DNA of 64,000 nucleotides from Parathalassolituus penaei. GTDB lineage: Bacteria > Pseudomonadota > Gammaproteobacteria > Pseudomonadales > Oceanobacteraceae. Both the position numbers and the translations under genes were made by a program. Below, in pieces: positions 57,162 through 64,000 of the stretch (positions within the stretch are counted from its first letter, which is position 1; every line of letters begins with the position of its first letter). Below the pieces are notes generated by a model. That model made no database searches. It was not told the origin of the DNA and saw only the letters and a program-made list of their open reading frames with translations. The DNA lies in assembly GCF_026626885.1 (NCBI RefSeq), contig NZ_JAPNOA010000059.1, positions 124,327 through 188,326 of the forward strand. Direction: 5' to 3'.

Positions 57162-57708
57162 CCTCAGCCGTCTGGGTTTCCACCCCGATTCCCAGGCTGT
57201 TCACGACCCGGCTGACCATGTTGTAGGCGGCGATCAGGGCCACCAGCTCGACGGCCTGGCTGTCGCTGCCGAGTGCCGCACGCGCTGCCTGGACGCAGTC
57301 GTCGGTGGCCGTGGGCTTGTTGGTCATATCCAGCGCCAGATTCATCACGGCACGTTCGATCGGGTCGAACAGGTCGGCGTTGATCACTGCCTGTTCGAGG
57401 TTTTGCAGGGCTTCAAACTGGGCATGACTGCCACCGGCGCTGATAAACGGCTTGAGGTGGTGATGCAGTTCGTACGCGGTCTGGTTACGGGCCGACACCA
57501 CCAGAATCGCCAGTTCGCGGTAACGCGGGGCCAGTTCCAGTTCGTTACGAACGGCTCCTAGGAAAGCCCCCCAACCACGCATCAACGGCAGGCTGTGCAT
57601 CAGCATGCGGTCGATGTGCAGCAGGCGGCCGCCACGACGCTGGCGTACGCTCTGGATCAGATCAGTACCGGCAATATCAACGTCGGCGTGGTAAGGGATA
57701 CGAGGCAT
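57157..57708 (-). CDS. Carboxymuconolactone decarboxylase (CMD/AhpD-like) family protein
   Basis: This 183-aa helical protein has the family segment YRELAILVVSARNQTAYELHHHLKP but no CxxC, so it belongs to the CMD type rather than the AhpD peroxidase type. FDPIERAVMNLALDMTN in the second half is typical. Some of these proteins are decarboxylases; most have no known reaction. AGGAG precedes the ATG at 57708. The gene follows the RND transporter gene by ten bases, so the two are cotranscribed. Confidence 0.87.
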   Translation of the reverse strand: MPRIPYHADVDIAGTDLIQSVRQRRGGRLLHIDRMLMHSLPLMRGWGAFLGAVRNELELAPRYRELAILVVSARNQTAYELHHHLKPFISAGGSHAQFEALQNLEQAVINADLFDPIERAVMNLALDMTNKPTATDDCVQAARAALGSDSQAVELVALIAAYNMVSRVVNSLGIGVETQTAEA

Positions 57709-57718
57709 GGTTGTCTCC

Positions 57719-60181
57719 TTACTGGGCCGCGGCGGCTTTGCGAGTGGCCACAACCGGAGCGGCGGCAGCAGGGTTATTCACCACCACCTGCGGGGTGCCA
57801 GCGCCCGGTTTGCGCACCTTGCCCTGCAGCAGGAAGTGACCCAGTGCAGGCAGCAGCACCATGGCGCCGACCATGTTCCACAGGAACATAAAGGCCAGCA
57901 GCACGCCCATATCGGCCTGGAACTTGATGATGGAGAACACCCAGGTAGACACACCGGCGGCCAGCGTCAGGCCAGTCATCAGTACTACCTTGCCGGTGAA
58001 GGCCAGTGCGTGCTGGTAAGCGTCGGAGAGGCTTTCACCTTGCTCCATCCGGCTCAGGGTCACGGACAGGATGTAGAGCGCGTAGTCGACACCGATACCC
58101 ACACCCAGGGCGATTACCGGCAGGGTTGCCACTTTCACACCCATGCCCAGCATCACCATCAGGGCTTCGGCCAGAACCGAGGTCAGCATCAGTGGCAGGA
58201 TCGCCACAATCACCGCACGCCATGAGCGGAAGGTGATGAAACACAGCAGAACCACCGCGCCGTACACCATAAACAGCATGTCGCGCCAGGCGTCTTTCAC
58301 CACGATGTTGGTAGCGGCTTCGATACCGGCACTGCCCGCCGCCAGCTTGAACTGGATGTCAGCGGTGTTGTTGGCGGCAGCAAACTCTTCCACCTTGTTC
58401 ACCACCGCAGTCAGGGTGTCGGCCTTGTGGTCCGCCAGGTACACATACAGGGTCAGCAGGTCACAGGCGTCGTTGTACAAACCGCGTGGCGCAGAAGCGG
58501 TCACGAAGTTGAGCATCGACTGGTTCTTGATCAGTTCAAACCACTTCGGATTGCCTTCGTTAAGGCCGGTCAGTACCTGACGGTTGAGCATGGCCAGCGA
58601 GTTGGTGGAGACCACACCGGGCAGCTGGCGCAGTTGCCATTCCAGCGCATCCACTCGACGCAGGGCTTCGTAGTTGGCGCAGCCACCGTTACCAGCGGTT
58701 TCCACCATCACGGCAAACACGTCACTGGAGGCACCGAAGTGTTCGGTCATAAAGGCGACGTCGCGGTTATAGGCGGAGTCCTGACGCAGTTCCGGTGCGC
58801 CCGGATCGAGATCACCAATCTTCAGCTGTTTGGAGCCCATGTAACCGGCACCAGCAATCACCACCGCCAGACCAATGGCCACCATGGCCGGGCCACGACG
58901 GGTAAACAGATCAAGGAAGTTCCACAGCGGTGCGCGGGCTTCGCTCTTTTCCTTGCGCAGGCTGCGTTTGGCGGCCTTGGCACTGACACCGGTGTACGAC
59001 AGCAGGATCGGCAGCAGAATCAGGTTGGTGAAAATCAGTACACCCACACCCAGAGACGCCGCAATCGCCAGCTCCTGGATCACCCGGATATCAATCACCA
59101 GCAGCACCGCAAAGCCCACGGCATCCGCCAGCAACGCGGTCAGACCCGCCATAAACAGACGACGGAAGGTGTAGCGGGCGGCCACGTATTTATGCGCGCC
59201 GCGACCGATGTCCTGCATGATGCCGTTCATCTTCTGGGCGCCGTGGCTCATACCGATGGCAAACACCAGGAATGGCACCAGCATGGAGTACGGGTCGAGG
59301 TTGTAACCCAGTGCCGAAATCAGGCCGAGTTGCCATACCACCGCAATCAGGGAGCTGGTCACCACCAGCTTGGTGCTGATCACACAGCGGGTGTACAGGT
59401 AAACAATGGTGGTGACGATCAGGATCGAGATCACAAAGAAGGTCAGCACTTCGTACAGACCGTGGATCAGGTCACCCATGATCTTGGCAAAACCGGTAAC
59501 GTGGATGCTCACCTGGCCTGCGGCTTCGTACTTGGCGCGGATATCTTCCAGCTGTTTGGACAGCACTTCGTAATCGAGGGTGGTGCCATCCGGCAGTTGC
59601 GACAGCAGCGGTACGTAGATAATGGTGGCTTTGCCATCCAGTGCCACCAGCTGGCCGATTTCACCAGAGCGCGCCACGTTGGCTTCGAGCTGGGCCAGAC
59701 TGTCGGCGGAACCGTCGTAACCATCCGGAATCACCGGACCACCTTCCAGACCCTCTTCGGTCACGCCAATCCAGCGCACGTTTGGAGTCCACAGGGATTT
59801 CATACCGGCACGGTCAACACCTGGCAGCAGGAACACCTCGTCACTGATCTGACGCAGGGTATCCATGTAGGTGGCGTCGTACAGCGAGCCTTTCGGGTTC
59901 TCGACAGCAATACGCACAGCGTTACCCAGACCACGCAGTTCATCGCGGTGCTCGAGGAAGTTGGCGATATACGGATGGCTGGTCGGAATGGTTTTTTCGT
60001 AGTTGGCGTTGAGGCGCAACTGGCTGGCCTGCCAGCCCAGACCAATGGTCACCAGCACACAGATGACAATAATGGCCAGACGGTTGTTAAACAGCAGACG
60101 TTCCAGCAGGTTGCCGGAGTTGCGGTCGAACTGGTCGAGGCTGACCGGGGCAAGATCGAGGTTATTATCCGAGGTATGCAT
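57719..60181 (-). CDS. RND-superfamily (MMPL-like) membrane transporter
   Basis: This 820-aa protein has about 12 membrane spans in two blocks of six, each after one large periplasmic loop. The first span is near residues 33-52, with further clusters at about 240-390 and 645-790. The sequence YSMLVPFLVFAIGMSHGAQKMNG and the GVGIGVDYALYILSVTLSRMEQGE segment are typical of the hydrophobe/amphiphile RND proteins often found beside catabolic genes. It probably moves a hydrophobic substrate or lipid across the inner membrane. It lies two bases from the YCF48 gene, its likely partner. Confidence 0.9.
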   Translation of the reverse strand: MHTSDNNLDLAPVSLDQFDRNSGNLLERLLFNNRLAIIVICVLVTIGLGWQASQLRLNANYEKTIPTSHPYIANFLEHRDELRGLGNAVRIAVENPKGSLYDATYMDTLRQISDEVFLLPGVDRAGMKSLWTPNVRWIGVTEEGLEGGPVIPDGYDGSADSLAQLEANVARSGEIGQLVALDGKATIIYVPLLSQLPDGTTLDYEVLSKQLEDIRAKYEAAGQVSIHVTGFAKIMGDLIHGLYEVLTFFVISILIVTTIVYLYTRCVISTKLVVTSSLIAVVWQLGLISALGYNLDPYSMLVPFLVFAIGMSHGAQKMNGIMQDIGRGAHKYVAARYTFRRLFMAGLTALLADAVGFAVLLVIDIRVIQELAIAASLGVGVLIFTNLILLPILLSYTGVSAKAAKRSLRKEKSEARAPLWNFLDLFTRRGPAMVAIGLAVVIAGAGYMGSKQLKIGDLDPGAPELRQDSAYNRDVAFMTEHFGASSDVFAVMVETAGNGGCANYEALRRVDALEWQLRQLPGVVSTNSLAMLNRQVLTGLNEGNPKWFELIKNQSMLNFVTASAPRGLYNDACDLLTLYVYLADHKADTLTAVVNKVEEFAAANNTADIQFKLAAGSAGIEAATNIVVKDAWRDMLFMVYGAVVLLCFITFRSWRAVIVAILPLMLTSVLAEALMVMLGMGVKVATLPVIALGVGIGVDYALYILSVTLSRMEQGESLSDAYQHALAFTGKVVLMTGLTLAAGVSTWVFSIIKFQADMGVLLAFMFLWNMVGAMVLLPALGHFLLQGKVRKPGAGTPQVVVNNPAAAAPVVATRKAAAAQ

Positions 60182-60183
60182 GA

Positions 60184-61320
60184 TCAGTGTCCTGCAGCAG
60201 AAGCGGTCGCAGCGCCCTTGAGAGCCGCCGAATTAATACGAGACAGCCCTTGCAGGCTACCGAGCAGCAAGCCGCCATCGGCCAGTCGTACCATTGAAGA
60301 AGGTGCCATCACCGGCTGATTACCGAGGTTCTGAAGGTCGTACTGACCGGCATTGGCACTCAGCAACTGACCGGCCTGGTTCACCAGCAGCAATTCACCC
60401 TGGCTGCCCACTTCACTGGCAATAATCGAGGCTTCAGACGGCACACTCAGGGTTTCCCAGTTGGTACCGTTATCGGTGGACTCAAAGGCGTTACCACGCA
60501 GACCCGCGACCACTACCCGACCGGCCGCCGCACTGACGGTAAAAAAGCTACCGTCATAGGGAGTGGACAGGCGTTCGAACTGCAGTGGTTGTTGCTGATC
60601 CGCACGGAACAGCAGACCTTCTTCACCGGCCAGCCACAGCTGGTGATCGGCGCTGGCAATGCTGTACAGGTGACGCTCACCGGGGTTATCAATCTGGCTG
60701 TTCAAAGGCTTCCAGCTGATGCCACCATCGGTAGTGGCGAAAATCAGGCCGTATGCGCCTACCACCAGACCGTTCTGGCGATCACTGAAATAAATATCGA
60801 GGAAAGGTTTGTCGGGGCCGTCTTCAACCAGACGCTGGGCGTTGCCCACCGCGCGCAGCAGGCGTTGGTCGGAAGAACCGTCGGCGCGAGAACGCACATC
60901 ATCCAGTACCAGCCTGGCGGCACGGCTGCCATCGAGCTGGACTTCCCAGTGTTGGCCGCCATCACGGGTTGCCAGCACCATGCCGTAGTGACCTGCAGCC
61001 CAGCCGAACTGGTCATCGACAAAACTCACCGACGTCAGGCTGACGCTGACCGGCACCTGAGCCTGTTTCCAGCTCTGGCCCTGGTCGTCCGACAGCATGA
61101 TCAGACCACGCTCGCCAACCGCTACCAAACGTTTGCCTGCTGCCGCAACATCCAGCACGGCGGCGTGCTGGCCTTGTGCACTGGCCAGCGCCGGACGCTG
61201 GTCGGCTTCGGCCAGACCCGCTTTGGGTGGCTCAGCCACCGTTGCCACCGCGATACCGGCGGCCAGCAGCAGACCACATACCAGCAGACTGCGTTTGTTA
61301 TTGAGAGCCTTCGCCACCAT
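60184..61320 (-). CDS. Exported YCF48-type beta-propeller protein
   Basis: This protein of about 378 aa has a signal peptide or anchor (NNKRSLLVCGLLLAAGIAVATVA) and repeated GERGLIMLSDDQGQSWKQA-like and ATTDGGISWKPLN-like units, the BNR/YCF48 beta-propeller pattern. In many gammaproteobacterial catabolic clusters a YCF48 gene precedes an RND transporter gene, as here, suggesting a periplasmic accessory. I choose the ATG at 61320 behind GGGAGG. The family was named for photosystem II assembly; that role does not apply here. Confidence 0.87.
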   Translation of the reverse strand: MVAKALNNKRSLLVCGLLLAAGIAVATVAEPPKAGLAEADQRPALASAQGQHAAVLDVAAAGKRLVAVGERGLIMLSDDQGQSWKQAQVPVSVSLTSVSFVDDQFGWAAGHYGMVLATRDGGQHWEVQLDGSRAARLVLDDVRSRADGSSDQRLLRAVGNAQRLVEDGPDKPFLDIYFSDRQNGLVVGAYGLIFATTDGGISWKPLNSQIDNPGERHLYSIASADHQLWLAGEEGLLFRADQQQPLQFERLSTPYDGSFFTVSAAAGRVVVAGLRGNAFESTDNGTNWETLSVPSEASIIASEVGSQGELLLVNQAGQLLSANAGQYDLQNLGNQPVMAPSSMVRLADGGLLLGSLQGLSRINSAALKGAATASAAGH

Positions 61321-61338
61321 AACCACCTCCCTGTTCGC

Positions 61339-61950
61339 TCAGTAACCGACGGTAAAACGCTGGCGACTGTGACGCGGCTGTTCCAGCTCATCGAGCATGG
61401 CCACGGCAAAATCTTCCATCGAAATACGGCTCTGGCCGTCTTCGCCCACCAGCAGGTCTTCAAGGCCCAGACGGAACTGGCCGGTACGTTCGCCCGGCAA
61501 AATCAGCATGGATGGCGACAGGAATACCCACTCGAGATCGGCCACACCTTTCAGAACATTGAGGAAACGACGACCAGCTTCGGCCTCCGGACGCACATGG
61601 GCGGGAAAACCTTCGGTTTCCAGCAGTGGCACACCGGATGCCGTCATCAGGGTGCCAGCACCACCGGTACACAACAGACGAGGAATGGACGCTGCCCGCG
61701 CCAGAGTGACAAAACGCTCGGCACCAACATCGGTGAAGTGCACAGCGGTCAGCATGGCGTCGTGGCCAGCCAGCAGCGGCAGCAGGTCTTCACTGTTATC
61801 GAGATCGGCAGTCACCCATTGCACACCAGCAATGGCGGCCTGTTGATCGGCCTGACGACTGAAGGCAGTCACCTGATGGCCACGGGCGGCGGCTTCGCGC
61901 AGCAGGCGCGAGCCAACACGGCCAGTGGCTCCAAAGAGGGCAAGTTTCAT
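61339..61950 (-). CDS. NmrA-like NAD(P)H-binding protein
   Basis: This 203-aa protein has a Rossmann nucleotide-binding start, MKLALFGATGRVGSRLL, and the YwnB/SDR_a5-like core (GVQWVTADLDNSEDLLPLL, LCTGGAGTLM). No catalytic YxxxK is seen, so it may be an atypical SDR or a redox sensor. I place the start at 61950. It precedes the YCF48 gene by 18 bases and follows the first SDR gene across a strongly folded spacer. Confidence 0.83.
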   Translation of the reverse strand: MKLALFGATGRVGSRLLREAAARGHQVTAFSRQADQQAAIAGVQWVTADLDNSEDLLPLLAGHDAMLTAVHFTDVGAERFVTLARAASIPRLLCTGGAGTLMTASGVPLLETEGFPAHVRPEAEAGRRFLNVLKGVADLEWVFLSPSMLILPGERTGQFRLGLEDLLVGEDGQSRISMEDFAVAMLDELEQPRHSRQRFTVGY

Positions 61951-62035
61951 AGGCATTCTCGTTGTTGTTATTGGATAGCCGCGGTTCGAACGGGCCGCGT
62001 GCGCTGGGTAATTCAAAAAACCCGGTCGCCCTCTG

Positions 62036-62092
62036 GATCGGGGCAGACCGGGGAAAGGTCCGGTTCCCAAAACCGGACCACCTATCCCGATC
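62036..62092 (-). other. Nested hairpin in the operon spacer
   Basis: GATCGGG and CCCGATC (62036-62042, 62086-62092) enclose GGTCCGGTT and AACCGGACC (62057-62065, 62071-62079). It lies between the SDR stop and the NmrA-like start. It could attenuate transcription or protect the 3' end of the SDR mRNA. No T-run makes it a certain terminator. Confidence 0.6.
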
Positions 62093-62113
62093 GAGCATCA
62101 GGCATAAATTCGG

Positions 62114-62881
62114 TCAGAACTGGGTACCGCCATCGACGTTCAACGCCTGGCCAGTGATAAAGCCGGCTTCTTCGGAAGTCAGGAATGCCAGCACACCCAC
62201 GAGGTCTTCCGGCACTTCGGTACGTTTGATCAGCTGCAGGTCTTTCACCGCATCAAACAGCGCCTGTGGCAGGTGCTTGCGGGAGCTTTCGGTGGCGGTC
62301 AGGCCTGGGTGGATAGCGTTAACGGTGATACCGCTGTTGCCAAATTCGGCGGCCAGCGCGCGCACCAGGCCAATACCGGCCATCTTGGTGGTGATGTAGG
62401 CCGCAAAGCCCGGACGTGGGTCGCCAGTGGTAGAAGAGCCAATCTGCACGATGCGACCGTAACCACGCTCTTTCATCACCGGGCTCAGGGTCTGTGCCAG
62501 CACCAGAGCGGACTCAACGTTGATGGCTTCAAAACGGCGGAATTCTTCGAGGGTCAGTTCAGCGAACGGCACCAGCGGCATATAAGCGGCGTTGTTCACC
62601 AGAATGTCGCAGTGACCGAAGTGGTTCAGCACACCTTCCGCAAAACGGCGCACCGCATTGGCATCGGCCAGATCAACGGCGTCGGCGTAAACACGCACAC
62701 CGGTGTGGGTCAGGGATTCGATGGTTTCTTCGGGGATACGGATGTCGGTCAGCGCCAGATCACAACCGGCTTCGGCCAGACGGCGGGCAAAATGGGAACC
62801 CAGAGCACCGGCAGCACCAGTAATCAGGGCCACACGGCCAGCATGGGTTTTTGGATAGACTTTGCCTGTGGATTGGCTCAT
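62114..62881 (-). CDS. Short-chain dehydrogenase/reductase
   Basis: This 255-aa classical SDR has ITGAAGALGSHF, VNNAAYMPLV, VQIGSSTTGDPR with the catalytic Ser, and YITTKMAG with Tyr and Lys, ending ITGQALNVDGGTQF. An Asp (LALTDIRIP) at the end of the second strand favours NAD. I place the start at 62881 with AGGAG upstream. It is probably the first gene of the minus-strand catabolic run ending at 51914. Confidence 0.9.
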   Translation of the reverse strand: MSQSTGKVYPKTHAGRVALITGAAGALGSHFARRLAEAGCDLALTDIRIPEETIESLTHTGVRVYADAVDLADANAVRRFAEGVLNHFGHCDILVNNAAYMPLVPFAELTLEEFRRFEAINVESALVLAQTLSPVMKERGYGRIVQIGSSTTGDPRPGFAAYITTKMAGIGLVRALAAEFGNSGITVNAIHPGLTATESSRKHLPQALFDAVKDLQLIKRTEVPEDLVGVLAFLTSEEAGFITGQALNVDGGTQF

Positions 62882-63188
62882 GAAAACTGCGCTCCTGTTA
62901 TTCTTGTTATCCGCAACGATCCGGCAGGCCGGATGTGCTATTGGCGGTGGCAAGGCTGGTTGCCGGTTCCGCTCATCATGGAAAACAAGGTATCACCGAG
63001 CTAAAGCATCAAAAAAATCACTTGTTTTGATTTGATGTATCGAAATGGTCAATAGGTTGGACTGGCGGAGGTATCCGCCGGGTGAATCACCAAGAACGCT
63101 CTGAATAACCCGGTGCCCGCTCCCGAGGCGTTGAATGTATTTGGTGAAATCCTGATCTCGAATACTTTCCACTGAAGACGGAAAGACT

Positions 63189-63290
63189 CTAAGGACACTC
63201 TGCACAGCTCTGCGAGTGCTGCAGCGCGTGTGAGCAAGGCGGAGAACGCAGCGAAATGACAAACCTGTCCGGCCGAGTCCTTTCAAGTCG
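63189..63290 (-). repeat. Inverted partial copy of the 45.0-kb MITE-like element
   Basis: Read on the minus strand it follows 45211-45308 (GACTTGAAAGGACTCG, TCATTTCGCTGCGTTC, CGCCTTGCTCACACG, GCAGAGCTGTGCAGAGTG). It differs by a few substitutions and a 14-base insertion (around GGCCGGACAGGTTT). Confidence 0.75.
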
Positions 63291-63573
63291 GGCAGCGCAG
63301 AGTCCCTAACGCAGCTATGTGAGACGTTAAACATCCAGAAGCCCAGGGACACCGGATATAGATGTCCCCTTCAGTGTTTCTGAAGCTCTGCGAGTACCTG
63401 AAAGCACGGATTTTGTATTTTTATTGCAGTGCCCTGATCAATATTATCGACCAGCGCAAAATGAACCATTTGCTGGTTATTGCTCGAAAAATACTTTCAC
63501 TGCCTCAGGCAGCGTGGAATAAGAAAGACGCCAGATCTGACCATGGCCCGGCCAGACGCTCAGGATAAACCAC

Positions 63574-63608
63574 ATACCGTTCCCATGCAGGTAGCATGGG
63601 AACGGTAT
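63574..63608. terminator. Perfect 15-bp hairpin after the ABC binding-protein gene
   Basis: ATACCGTTCCCATGC pairs perfectly with GCATGGGAACGGTAT around AGGTA, 19 bases 3' of the minus-strand gene stop. The core CGTTCCCATGC resembles the BIME-like CGTTCCCACGC. No T-run follows. Confidence 0.6.
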
Positions 63609-63627
63609 AACAGCAGCGTCACCAGTC

Positions 63628-64000
63628 TTATCGACTGGAATCCGCCACACTACTGGTCAGATGCAGATGATCCGCAGGCTTACCCGCCAGATCACTCACA
63701 CCCGCCAGCCACTGATTCACCTGCATCGGATTTTTCTCCAGCCACATGCTCACCGCACGTTCAACCGGAATAAAACCGTTCAGCACCTGGTCCATGATGC
63801 TTTGCTCCATATCGACGGTGAAGGTCAGGTTGGACAGGAACTGACCGAGGTTCGGGCAGTCATCCATCAGCTTTTCACGGGTAGTGGTGTTCACCACAGC
63901 ACGGCCATAGTTCGGACCGAAATAATCGTCAGCACCGGCCAGGTATTCAATCTTGAAGGTGGTGTTCATCGGGTGTGGTTCCCACGCCAGGAAGGCGATC
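63628..64000 (-). CDS. Choline/glycine-betaine ABC transporter substrate-binding protein, partial
   Basis: The frame stays open to the window edge; the visible part (about 124 residues) is the C-terminal region of a ProX/ChoX-like protein. AFLAWEPHPMNTTFKIEYLAG and DDYFGPNYGRAVVNTTTRE, then the NLGQFLSNLTFTVDMEQSIM segment, match choline-binding ChoX-type proteins closely. It binds quaternary amines in the periplasm for an ABC importer. The rest of the gene and probably the permease genes lie outside the window. An internal ATG at 63969 is not the start. Confidence 0.87.
   Translation of the reverse strand, partial: IAFLAWEPHPMNTTFKIEYLAGADDYFGPNYGRAVVNTTTREKLMDDCPNLGQFLSNLTFTVDMEQSIMDQVLNGFIPVERAVSMWLEKNPMQVNQWLAGVSDLAGKPADHLHLTSSVADSSR

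Larger units (their letters stand above)
62882..63627. other. 746-base gap with a rearranged dispersed repeat and a perfect palindrome
   Basis: No gene is supported. From 63095 to 63124 is the repeat flank CTCTGAATAACCCGGTGCCC. From 63189 to 63290 is the inverted counterpart of bases 45211-45308, with a 14-base insertion. At 63574-63608 is a 15-bp perfect hairpin. The promoter of the minus-strand run is expected just upstream of 62881. Confidence 0.5.

Noticed and set aside
57157-57708. AhpD-type alkyl hydroperoxidase
   Set aside because: The CxxC motif required for that activity is absent.
58427-60319. A 630-codon open frame on the + strand opposite the RND transporter gene
   Set aside because: Same reasoning: antisense to a clear membrane protein, low-complexity His/Gln/Gly composition, no Shine-Dalgarno site.
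63362-63568. 68-codon ORF on the + strand
   Set aside because: The start has no Shine-Dalgarno site, and the ORF lies in repeat-derived sequence with no family likeness.

Overview
The window looks like chromosomal DNA of a marine gammaproteobacterium, probably an Oceanospirillales/Oceanospirillaceae-type organism. This is inferred from gene content (CydABX with YbgE and CydP, AlaA, QmcA/NfeD, a TatT-type TRAP system, KatG, a cNMP/CBS/DUF294 protein next to a DEDDh exonuclease) and from moderately GC-rich coding. No rRNA, tRNA, CRISPR array, transposase or prophage gene was seen.

1-21.4 kb is mostly housekeeping. It holds the 3' part of an acetaldehyde dehydrogenase (ExaC/AldB type), a hairpin-rich candidate small RNA, a histidine phosphatase, an FtsX-type ABC exporter (ybbA/ybbP-like) divergent from tesA, an inositol-phosphatase family enzyme, a CBS protein, an HD-GYP protein and a DksA-like zinc finger protein. 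Next come OsmC, a DUF3365 haem protein and a rhodanese, then a complete cytochrome bd operon (cydP-cydA-cydB-cydX-ybgE) divergent from a PAS/sigma-54 activator. alaA and a four-gene TRAP operon (tatT-dctP-dctQ-dctM) follow; the two start behind near-duplicate sigma-70 promoters.

21.4-38 kb holds a helix-hairpin-helix protein with a hexapeptide repeat, RluA/NfeD/QmcA, two alpha/beta hydrolases, a PhoD phosphatase, a split YeeE/YedE sulfur transporter and a MOSC protein. It also holds an M19 dipeptidase relative lacking some expected metal ligands, an exported metallo-beta-lactamase-fold enzyme divergent from a LysR regulator, and an unrecognised exported 603-residue protein.

38-63 kb is an accessory-looking catabolic region, almost all on the minus strand: a cupin, three SDRs, a DenD-like SDR, an NmrA-like protein, a large alpha/beta hydrolase, two fumarylacetoacetate-hydrolase-fold proteins, a VOC protein, a HisD-like dehydrogenase, a CMD-family protein and an RND transporter paired with a YCF48-type exported protein. 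katG, a frameshifted ATPase, an MreB-like protein and the DUF294/exonuclease pair lie among them. The pathway substrate is not evident. The window ends inside a choline/betaine-type ABC substrate-binding protein.

The most unusual content is non-coding. Heptanucleotide tandem arrays (5'-GTCKGRN-3' in the direction of the genes) start just after stop codons, and inverted arrays of the same heptamer lie on the far side of a hairpin module. The enclosed module is either a ~240-bp multi-hairpin element (also found at 51.5 kb) or a ~70-bp REP/BIME-like palindrome pair. A third family has GGGAC...GAATAAC imperfect terminal inverted repeats (45.0 kb, with relatives at 35.3 and 63.1 kb) and looks MITE-like.
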